Origin: Erodium maritimum
Taxonomy: Eukaryota; Streptophyta; Magnoliopsida; Geraniales; Geraniaceae
Direction: 5' to 3'
NCBI GenBank assembly: GCA_963921825.1
Contig: OY997593.1
Coordinates: forward strand, 73,092,513-73,156,512
DNA length: 64,000 nucleotides
Made by a program: the position numbers and the translations under genes. Position 1 is the stretch's first letter. Each line of letters opens with the position of its first letter. Below the pieces are notes generated by a model. That model saw only the letters and a list, made by a program, of their open reading frames with translations. It was not told where the DNA came from and ran no database searches. Shown here in pieces: positions 1-8,746 of this stretch.

Positions 1-1328
1 ATTACCGCACATTCAAAAAAGTCTACTCGATAACATCTGAAAATCGATCCCAGCTGTGCTCAAGAAGATCGCCCATCAGCTTCTCATAAAGTTGTGCATC
101 GTGCAAGTCACTATACCTATACAACCATTCCGTATATTGAGAAAGTGGTCCATGGAGCAACTCTACAGTCTCGGCATAATGAGGAATATCACCATCCGAC
201 TCATCAACAAAATTTTCCGCACCTTCATCAAACGAGTCACGTTCTTCCTCCACAATTATATTATGCAAATAATGCAAGTGTGCTTCTGTTCTATACACGG
301 ACGAGTTGTGTGATGATGTGTCATCGTGACTGTAGGATTCCAAAGACTCATTGCACGTCTTTTCTCGTACCCTCCTGATGCTTCGCAAACAGTTTATATT
401 TCGGCGCAACAAGTTGTGGTATTTTTTTTCACAAAACGACTCCAAGTGGGTAAATTCCATAAACCAAATAATAAGGGTAATCGTAAGACGTACCATTGAC
501 TTCGTAGTGAACGATGTGTTCTCGGCCTTCCAATACGATTTGGAATATATGCGGTTTGTTGAGAACGTTGATGTCGTTATTCTACCCGGCCGAACCAAAA
601 TAAGAATGTCTTATCCAAAGATCACGGGAAGCAACGACTTCCAGCATAATTGTTGGTTTGTTTCCATGATCGTCCCAACCAAATTCTCCTTTCCATGTCG
701 ACATGCAATTCTTCCACTTCTAGTGTATGGAGTCAAGGCTCCCAATATAACCTGGAAATCCCCGTCTCTCACCCATATGCAGCAACCGGTTCATGTCGTT
801 CGTTGTCTGGCGCCTTTCATACTCGTCCCAAAAAATGTGAATGTAGTCTTACAAAACCTTTGCATACATTCCAAGTTGGTCGAGGCCCCCATTCGCATTG
901 TTTCGTATAACGCATCAGCGGCGCCACCATAAACCAACATCCGGACTACAATTGTACATTTATAGTGTGGACTCCATCCAGGTAGACCATAAGCATCATC
1001 ATTATTTTGGACAAAATAGTTGTCATGAGCGATAACGACATGCATAATACGAAGGAAAAGAAACCGACTCATTCGGAATCGACGTCGAAATGAATCTCCC
1101 CCCAAAACCGACTCTTCTGCAAAGTAGTCGCACATCAAATTTGCTCCCATTAGAATAATTTTGAAACAACATCCTTTTCCTTCTAGTGCCTTGAATAGCT
1201 TTCTTAACTATCTCGTCTAAATTGTCCTCAATTTCTACAATGAACTTATTGGTTGTACATGTCATATCTTCCTTGATTATTGCCAATTGTGCCTCTACAA
1301 GCGTTAATATGTTTTCCTCCATCATCAA
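1..1328 (-). pseudogene. Decayed PIF/Harbinger transposase (HARBI1-like nuclease)
   Basis: Minus-strand translation gives the pieces of a Harbinger DDE nuclease in order but in different frames. The N-terminal part is near 1328-1023. A block with FRRRFRMSRFLFLRI follows near 1150-791. The region around IGSLDSIH then has an in-frame TAG where the intact copy at 6.6-7.9 kb has the W of HWEWKN. The DHGNKPT block follows, then the second-Asp region reads YYLVYGIYP where the intact copy has YYLADGIYP, so the second catalytic Asp is lost. The C-terminal LHNIIVEEER block is near 330-270. With at least two frameshifts, one stop and a lost catalytic residue this cannot make active transposase. The element probably continues left of the window. 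I found no terminal repeats for it. Confidence 0.85.
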
Positions 1329-1330
1329 AC

Positions 1331-2445
1331 TTGCAGTATCGAGCTTTGAGAGAATTTGAGGTGAAACTAATGGAGAGGATGTCTTCTTGTATTTATAGGG
1401 ATTTTTTTTTACATTTTCATTATTTTATTAATTTTTTATTATAGAAATACAGCTAACGGTAACATAACCGTTGGAAAAATCCAACAAAAATATTGTTTTC
1501 AAAACCAGGGGTTGCCATAGGAGGGCTAAGCGGGTGCGAGTCTTTAACCCTGATCGTGCGTTGAGGTCTAGCTCTGCGCGTCGGGCTCTTAAAGCTTCAT
1601 CTTGCAATCGGTGGCTTCAGATACAAGTTTGAGTCCGGCTCCCCACTAGACCACGAAGTCCTCATTGATCGAGGCGAAGGTGCGTGTCGCCCCTCTCCGG
1701 TTGAACTGTCTGTCCCTTGGACCTCGCTGGCCCCTTTGAGTTAGTGCTCAAAATTTGTATCGGATTAGAAATCATCTGAGCACTTACAACAGACAGATAC
1801 AATCTGTCGTCGACTAAGAACAAGGTCCCTATGGTACCTATCCCCTCTTCAGTAAGGTGAACAACAATTGTGGATCGAAGCTCCCGCCACCTCCACTTCG
1901 TCCCCTGCCACTATTATCGTCGTTGTCTTGCCCGCCTGAGATCACCCTTGTGTAGCCGCGACCAACGACGTCCCGATGATATGTAGAACCGTCATCATCG
2001 ATGACCGGCCAGCCACCCGAAACTCCATCATCCCACCACACACCGAGTCTGAATCTACTTTAACAAAACTCACCTGCTAGATCTCAGACCATTATTGGCC
2101 ATGTAGCCCTCAGTTGGGACGTTCGCAACACCGCCATTGGAACAAAATATGCCGAGACCGGAGCCGCCATGTCAACCTTCACTGTCAGGACCTCACCTCG
2201 TCCCGCGTCGTCGTCGTCATGCCCCTCAATTGTCACGCTTCCTTGCATCGCCAACAGTGACCCTGTACCACGCTGTTGACTCGCCCATCCCTCAAACAAG
2301 ACCTGCGCAGTCCCCAACTCACTACATCGATCAAGTCCCTTAAGAGCAAACACCTCTGCAGTCGCGTTGGAACCTCGGGTCTCCTCTCTTTTCATCGTAA
2401 ACCGAAACCATCCGTTTGAGAAAAGACCCATCATTAACAAAAAAA
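1331..2445. other. Unresolved GC-rich stretch, possible decayed retroelement
   Basis: This block is more GC-rich than its surroundings. It contains minus-strand open frames rich in Gly, Asp and Arg (about 2041-1838 and 2440-2084) that match no family I recognise. A decayed retroelement is possible because similar GC-rich blocks occur in the 21-26 kb nest, but no domain, terminal repeat or target-site duplication is visible. I see no supported gene here. Confidence 0.3.
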
Positions 2446-2770
2446 ATACCCCATGAAAAGGGCCGGTCCTTATGTACCCCTAACTAAAGAGCTCACATCT
2501 AGAGCAAACTCCAACGACAACGTTTACGAACCCAATCCTAGTCGTTACTGGTTTGAGAGACATCCTTCCTTTGAAAAATAAGATTAGAATAACTTGTGTT
2601 TTTGTCCTTCTTTTTCTTCCGTTATAATGAACATAGCCGGCCCAATTAATATATCTTTAAATTCACGGTCACGACTTATAGTTATAGACTATGAAATTCA
2701 ATTGCATTCGGACAAAAAAAAATTGTGTCGGATAAAATCGTTGAAAAATATATAATCATCTTAAACTGAG

Positions 2771-3027
2771 ACTACGTGCAGGCACGTGTCGAAGGGAGAA
2801 AACGGTCATATCCTCTCGAACCACGCGCTTTCACTGACTAATACCCCACCGCCAACCGTCAATAACGCCGTCAACCAACGACCGAACATTCCGTCCCCGT
2901 TCAGCTTCAGCGGTAGATTCCGTCTCCAAACGGCCGTCAAAAGCTGCCGTGCAAAGAACGGCACCGTTTTGTACTCCTAGATGTACGGACTCACCAACCT
3001 TTCGCTCTCTTCGAGTTGCTATATAAA
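2771..3027 (+). promoter_or_regulatory. LEA-like gene promoter: ACGT elements and TATA box
   Basis: Two ACGT-core elements lie close together, CTACGTGC near 2773 and GCACGTGTC at 2782-2790. The latter contains ACGTGTC, the classic ABA-response element. A TATA box (TATATAAA, 3020-3027) follows about 230 bp downstream and about 118 bp before the ATG at 3145. Paired ACGT elements are typical of ABA- and drought-induced LEA genes, which fits the gene downstream. The regulation is inferred, not shown. Confidence 0.55.
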
Positions 3028-3144
3028 GGGACGATCAGGATCAGACTCAGAAGAACGAAAAATCCATTTCTGCACTCTCTCTCTGTCTCTTTTGCTTTCT
3101 CTTTCACTCTCTGTGTTCGTGTGATCGATTTTCTCAGTAATTGT

Positions 3145-5868
3145 ATGGCCGCTAATTCGAAGAGCTCAGTGGTAGCGAGCTTGGGGAAGCGAGTTGTGAC
3201 TCAGATCTGGAACGGCCACTCGCGCCGACTCGTTCGGCCCTCCTCTGCTTCTGTTTTCACCTTCAGCAGGTACTATCACGATTCTTCGATTTTCTCGGGA
3301 AAGTTCGATGTGAGGTTTGTTTGTGTTAGTGATTACAATGGTGAATCTAGCTGTGTTTTGTTTTTTGATTTATGCCTGGTTGGGACTAAGATCGATTGCT
3401 CAGTGCAATGTTTGATTAGTTTCGGTAGTTATTGATTGGAGGTGACGCTGTTTGTTTCCAGGAAAAGCATGTTAAACTCTCCGGAAATTTCAATTTTCCC
3501 GGGAAAGTTTTGATTCGAGTTCTGTTTGTGTGCATTTAGTGATTAGAACTGTGAATCTAGCTAGTTGTGTTTTGATGCCTGATTTGGGTTTAGTAATAGA
3601 TTGTTTGGTGCACTGTTGAATTGATTTTTCTTGTTATTGATTGGAGGTAATGCTGTTAGTTTACATGGAAAGCATGTTAAAGTGTCCGGAAATTTCAATT
3701 TTCCCGGGAAAGTTTTGATTTGAGTTTTGTTTGTGTGTATTTAGTGAACTGTGAATCTATCTAGTTGTGTTTTGATGCCTGGTTTGGGGTTAGTAATGGA
3801 GTGTTTGGTGCACTGTTGTGTTAATTTTACTAGTTATTGATTGGAAGTGATGCTGTTTGTTTCCATAAAAAGCAGTTAAATTCGCAAGAAACTTCAATTT
3901 TGTCGGGAAAGTTGTGAAGCTAGTTGTGTTTTGATGCCTGGTTTGGGGTTAGTTATAGATTGTTTGGTGCACAGTTGGATTGATTTTCCTAGTTATTTAT
4001 TGAGGTGATGCTGTTTGTTTCCATGGAAAGCACGTTGGATTCCCGGGAAAGTTTTGGTTTCCCCTTTTGGTATGGTTTATTGCGTCTAGCATACGTATTC
4101 AATAAAGGCATGGTAGAAGGTGGTTGAGGAGAATGATTGTTGGTTTGCTGAGAAGCTTCTTCTCTGGATCACTTTAGATTGAAGCTCTAGATTTTTCCAT
4201 AATAAATTATTAGTTTCATCAAAAAGTAGATGTAATTTTGGTTATTTGGGTTGACCTTCTTCATGATTTTAAGGTTAATTACCAGTGAACAATTCAAATA
4301 TGTACCCTTGGATGATTTTTTCGTGAAATGGTATTGGCGTCGTCATTTTTTTTAACAAGACTTAACATTCTTACTTCCAGGGGTGGGTTTACTATCTGTT
4401 TACCCTTGCTTTTTAACATTAAATGAAGTAAAATCCGACGACAGTCGTATTATTGAACAGAATTTTTGCTAAGAAATTAGGTGCATTTAGAAAAAAAGTG
4501 AATAGACACTTTCAGTTCGAAAAATACAATTTGTGGTTTTCCTTTAGTTTTACTAACTTTACATGGTAATAGTTTCCAGCATCTATGGGAATATTGGGGT
4601 TTCGGGATGTGACACATATACAAACATATAATCAGATCGAATTCAGGTGTAAGAAACAAAGAACAATGCATAGATACAAAAGTAGTAATTGGGTATATAT
4701 TCCATGGTCTTGAAGACTTGAACGGTGCAGAGTTGCCGAGAAGGTTATATTTGTCAACTTTAGATGAAAATATGTGCTAAAGCATTCATATGATGTAATT
4801 GAATAAGGACTTGCAAGTAAATTTCCTATCTGACTTGCTATTGAAGTTTCTAGTTTGATCTCTTACTAGCTTTTTCTAGTTTGATCTCTTAAAAACTAAT
4901 AGTAAGTGAGATAGGAAGTTTACTTGCAAGTCCTTATCCAATTATGTCATAGGAATGCTTTAGCACATATTTTCATCTAAAGTTGACAAATACAACCTTC
5001 TCATAGGCAACTCTGTACCGTTCAAGTCTTCAAGACCATGGAGTATATACCCAATTACTACTTTTATATCTAGGCCTTGTTCTTTGTTCCTTACGCCTAA
5101 CTTCCTCTTAGAGGAAGCTCCCCGGAAACTCAGGTGGGTTCAGAAACAACCCCATAAATATTGGGTATTTGTCACTGGACCGGGTAGAATACTTAAATTT
5201 CGATCATAGTTAGTATTATCCTTTTAGGGGGTTTGACCTTTATGTTCATACTGAGTAGGGATACTTGTAAATCTACACTATAGGGATGAAATCGTCGTTT
5301 TCTACAAATTGTAGAAAGAAGATAGATTCAGGGTATATTTTTGTAATTATCGAAGAAGGGGGTTATAAAATGTAAAAAATAAGTGTCAGGATATTTCTTT
5401 GCAATTATCTCTATAAAGTAAATTTTGATTATAATTAGTGTTGAATTTCTTGGGGGTTTAGCCTTATGTACTGCTTGCAATTGTATCTGTGTCGAACTTT
5501 TTGGTGGTTGAACTTCAATCTCTATGTTCAATTCATAAAAAGCAGATCGTATCAGTGATGAAGGTGCTTATGACAGTGTGAATTGCTTGTGCAGGAGGGC
5601 ATTGCATGCTGAGCAACTTAGTGAAGTGTACGAGAAGAACCCGGAGGATTTGGTGCAGCCAAGTATAGTCCCGAACGAGATATTAGAGCCGAAGACCAGC
5701 GAGTACTGGGCTCCCAACCCCAAAACCGGCGTGTTCGGTCCTGCAACCGATGATAAGCAGGCCATTCTCGAGTCCTTGCCTGAGAATGGCGAAGAATCGG
5801 TGTTGGAGGAGAAGGCCTTTTTCCGCCCCACCGGTCTCGAGGATCTGGAGAAGCCCCTCGAGACCTAA
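3145..5868 (+). CDS. LEA-like small protein, At5g17165 type
   Basis: CDS join(3145..3269,5595..5868), 132 aa. The donor AG|GTACTA and acceptor TGCAG|G join an AG+G codon and give one continuous frame. The N-terminus (MAANSKSSVVASLGKRVV) is basic and Ser-rich like a mitochondrial or plastid presequence. The motif SEYWAPNPKTGVFGPA resembles the LEA_3-type W-x-P-[DN]-P-x-T-G motif, and the C-terminus reads EEKAFFRPTGLEDLEKP. This matches my knowledge of the small plant family represented by At5g17165. These proteins are thought to be stress-protective and are not enzymes. The single 2.3-kb intron holds a tandem array and a foldback element, annotated separately. ABRE-type sites upstream fit stress induction. 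Family assignment is fairly sure; location and function are inferred. Confidence 0.85.
3280..4060 (+). repeat. Intronic tandem repeat, about 204-bp period, about 4.5 copies
   Basis: The intron of the LEA-like gene begins with diverged tandem copies of one unit. Its landmark CGGGAAAG recurs near 3295, 3499, 3703, 3902 and 4042, and each copy also carries GTGAATCTAGCT, TTTTGATGCCTG and GGTGCACTGTTG variants. The last unit is shortened by a deletion. The array starts about 10 bp after the splice donor. Confidence 0.85.
4645..5098. repeat. Foldback (inverted-repeat) element in the LEA-like gene intron
   Basis: Two arms of roughly 210 bp are reverse complements with few mismatches. The left arm starts AGGTGTAAGAAACAAAGAAC and the right arm ends with the complement of AGGCGTAAGGAACAAAGAAC. 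Internal blocks such as GACTTGAACGGTGCAGAGTT are mirrored on the right. A short centre with a repeated TTTCTAGTTTGATCTCTTA separates them. It looks like a MITE or foldback transposon. I could not define a clear target-site duplication. Confidence 0.8.
5333..5417. repeat. Partial MITE family-1 arm before exon 2 of the LEA-like gene
   Basis: The segment reads CAGGGTATATTTTTGTAATTATCGAAGAAGGGGG and then TTTCTTTGCAATTATCTCTA. This matches the right arm of the dispersed MITE family found complete at 62741-63157. It is a truncated or decayed copy about 180 bp before the exon 2 splice acceptor. Confidence 0.5.
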
Positions 5869-6098
5869 AACTTGGGTTGAAGATTGGTGCGAGGTTTAGT
5901 GGCTTGGTGTAGTAACTATATGGTACCGACAGATAAGTAAGGGTATCGAAAGTGGTTATGTGTTTATGTTAGTAAAAGGTTAGAGCTCGTCTCTAGATGT
6001 TAGGTGTATGATAGTTAAATCCAGTTATGTTTTGTAAGTGTATGTACCCTAGTTATGCTATCTCCATTTAAAACGCTCTTGTTGTATTAACGCCCTGG

Positions 6099-6203
6099 TT
6101 GGTTTTCTGATCTCTAATCAAATTACAAATATCGGAATTGCTTGCAGTTGGTTTTCTGATCTCTAATCATGTTACAAATATCGGAATTGCCTGGATTTGT
6201 CGT
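6099..6203 (+). repeat. Short tandem duplication downstream of the LEA-like gene
   Basis: The unit TTGGTTTTCTGATCTCTAAT followed by CA..TTACAAATATCGGAATTGC occurs twice in a row with a period of about 50 bp. A third diverged copy (CTGATCATATTACAAATATCG) lies near 8394, on the other side of the Harbinger insertion. The array was probably already present when the transposon arrived. Confidence 0.75.
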
Positions 6204-6312
6204 AACTAATCTTTGTTTTTATTATCAATGAACATACCCAATTGGGTGGGTTGTTCTGATCGAGTAGGGACTCGATCAGAGTAAGGGTAGCTGATCGAAT
6301 AACCTTCATTAA

Positions 6313-8303
6313 GAGCATCCACACTCATCTCGCCGGCTGCCGGCGAGATGGCGCCGGCGAGATGGAATAAAGTACTAGAATTAAATCATCTCGCCAGCTC
6401 CCCGCCAGCGAGCTCTACAGTGGGCTGGCGAGGAGGCGCCGGCGAGATGCAAAGAATATTAGGTTTTTAATGTTTTTTTATTTTAAAAACCAGATTTTGA
6501 ATAAAATACAAAACATCGATAAATAAAAACCCGATAACATAAAAGGATAGAGGTACCCAAAACAAAGGAAAATAAAAACCAAGCAACGTAATACAAAGGA
6601 AACAACACCAACTAAAACATCTACGCGTCTCCAAATTTATTCCAGAGATGTTCGACAAGATCGTCCTTCAAACGGAAATGCATACGTTCACTTTGCATCC
6701 TATCAGTGTTTCCAAGTATGACATTGGTCGGGACGAAGCCTCCTCGTGAAATATGTGGTTGACTTGAACTACCTTCTTCTGTTTGTTCACGATACCCGTC
6801 GTACCTATGACGTTCAGCCTCAACTATCATATTGTGCAGTATAATGCACGCATTCATGACCAAACCGATCGACTTGGGAGCCCACAAGCGGGTCGGTTGT
6901 TTGATAATGTGAAACCGAGCTTGTAGTACGCCGAAAGCTCGTTCCACATCCTTCCTGCACGCTTCTTGGATTTCAGCGTACTTCTTCTGCTTCGGCGTTG
7001 ACGGTAACGAAATTGTTTTTACGAACACTGGCCACGAAGGGTAAATACCGTCAGCAAGATAATAAGGAAGTGTGTAATCATTACCATTTATCGTGTAAGC
7101 AACCGGTGGTTGCCAACCGTTGATAACGTCCGCGAACAGCTTCGAATGATTGAGGACCGTCAAATTGTTGTTCGACCCCGCCATGCCGAAGAAAGAGTGC
7201 CAAATCCATAAGTCACGAGTTGCAACCGCCTTAAGGACAACGGTTGGTCGATTACCGTGGTCCCTTCGGGAATGTGACCCTCGAAGGGCCTTTGGGCAGT
7301 TCTTCCATTCCCAGTGCATGCAGTCCAGACTTCCAAGCATGCCCGGGAATCCGCGCGCTTCATTAACCGCCAAAATGTGGTCCATATCAGATTGTGTAGG
7401 CTTCCGCCGGTATGTAGCACCAAAGACTTTATTCAGTGCACTGCAAAATGTGCGCAAACATTCCAAAACTGTTGTTTCCCCTATCTTCACATACTCGTCC
7501 AACGCATCAGCTGCAATTCCGTAACATAATTGCCTAATGACGGCAGTACATTTCTGGTAAGGAGATAATGAAACTTGACCCAATGCATCAAATGATACCT
7601 TGAAGTAATCGTCGTGCTGCTCCAATGCATGAACGATACGGAGGAACACCGACTTTGGCATTCTAAACCGACGCCGAAACTGCACCTCGGTGTACACAGG
7701 GTTGGTGTTGAAGTAGTCATTCATTAACCGTTCGTTTGCGGCTACCCGATCACGTCGAATGTATTTGCGCTTCTTTGGTGGAGAATCCACCAAAGCGTCG
7801 GCCAACATCTCCTCGGTTGACAGACAATCTTCGAGCATGTCATTCAACATAGAATCGAATTCCATATCCTCGGGATCGAATTCCATGATGACGGACAAAC
7901 AAGGATGACTGTCGGGACGATTCTAAGATGAGAATGATGAATAGTAGAGAGTGTGTGCATTTTTAGTTTGTGAGGGTGGGTTTATATAAGGTTTTGGTTA
8001 GGTTTATTATAAATGTTGTAGTTATGGTGAACGACGATCAAGGTTATTCGATTGGACGTACAGATATTTGTTGGATAATATAGGTGAGGTTAAATTTTCA
8101 AAACAAATAGCATTGAAACCAAGCCTTTTTTTATTGGACAAAAAAGATATATGATATCTTCATCTCATCTCGCCGGCGTGAACTGCCAGCGAGAAGCACG
8201 TCGCCAGCGGTCCTCGCCAGCGCTGATCTCGCCAGCTCCCCGCCTCCTCCTCGCCGGCGAAGACATCTCGTCAGCTGCTCCTCGCCCACCACTGTGGGTG
8301 CTC
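6313..8303 (-). mobile_element. Complete PIF/Harbinger DNA transposon with TAA target-site duplication
   Basis: The left end GAGCATCCACACT at 6313 and the complement of the right end (GAGCACCCACAGT) form terminal inverted repeats. They are flanked by the trinucleotide TAA on both sides (6310-6312 and 8304-8306), the 3-bp duplication typical of PIF/Harbinger. The subterminal regions (6320-6450 and 8161-8290) are packed with CTCGCCGGC/GCCGGCGAG repeats in both orientations. The body carries one intact nuclease ORF. I see no second, Myb-like ORF, although about 400 bp remain on the 3' side of the element. At 1,991 bp it is short for an autonomous plant member. It may use a Myb-like partner made elsewhere. 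Confidence 0.93.
6621..7886 (-). CDS. PIF/Harbinger transposase (HARBI1-like DDE nuclease), intact
   Basis: 421 aa from the ATG at 7886; upstream in-frame codons are not ATG. An acidic N-terminus (about residues 1-40) is followed by a basic PPKKRKYIRRD stretch that could act as a nuclear localisation signal. The nuclease domain then shows the three expected acidic positions: Asp in LGSLDCMHWEWKNC, Asp in YYLADGIYPSWPVF and Glu in RKDVERAFGVLQARFHII. The C-terminal block MNACIILHNMIVEAER is typical of the family. No stop or frameshift interrupts it, in contrast to the relative at 1-1328. In this superfamily the nuclease cuts at the terminal repeats but normally needs a separate Myb/SANT DNA-binding protein, not found here. 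Whether it is still expressed cannot be seen. Confidence 0.92.
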   Translation of the reverse strand: MEFDPEDMEFDSMLNDMLEDCLSTEEMLADALVDSPPKKRKYIRRDRVAANERLMNDYFNTNPVYTEVQFRRRFRMPKSVFLRIVHALEQHDDYFKVSFDALGQVSLSPYQKCTAVIRQLCYGIAADALDEYVKIGETTVLECLRTFCSALNKVFGATYRRKPTQSDMDHILAVNEARGFPGMLGSLDCMHWEWKNCPKALRGSHSRRDHGNRPTVVLKAVATRDLWIWHSFFGMAGSNNNLTVLNHSKLFADVINGWQPPVAYTINGNDYTLPYYLADGIYPSWPVFVKTISLPSTPKQKKYAEIQEACRKDVERAFGVLQARFHIIKQPTRLWAPKSIGLVMNACIILHNMIVEAERHRYDGYREQTEEGSSSQPHISRGGFVPTNVILGNTDRMQSERMHFRLKDDLVEHLWNKFGDA

Positions 8304-8746
8304 TAAGGGTAACAGTCATGCTTATACCCCGTCCTATATGTTATAGAAGTGGCTTATAACTTATGAGAGCGACAATAGACAAGTCTTCCGATCCCTGATC
8401 ATATTACAAATATCGAGTTACCGTCAATTTCTTACAATAACGGAGGTGTATTTTTCGATTCTCACTTCCGCTCTCATCAAATAAAAAATATCATGTCCAT
8501 GTCAGATTTAAGACATTTTATCATCTAATCCATTAAATAAAATCGTCCATAATATGAAGGCCAGATTGAGCCCAAATCTGAACCGAGCCCAACATAAGCC
8601 CATATAAAAATAAAGTGCTTATTGAATTGTAAAAATCTACCCGCTCCATTTCTAACACCTATCTTCTTCTCCTCACTCTTCCACTTCCAGCTCAGAACCA
8701 TCAACGAACTCTGGAAGAAAAGCTCTGGCTCCATTAGCCTCCGGCC

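Noticed and set aside
1838..2440. Two minus-strand ORFs as possible genes
   Set aside because: No recognisable domain, start context or splice partner was found; treated as unresolved GC-rich DNA.
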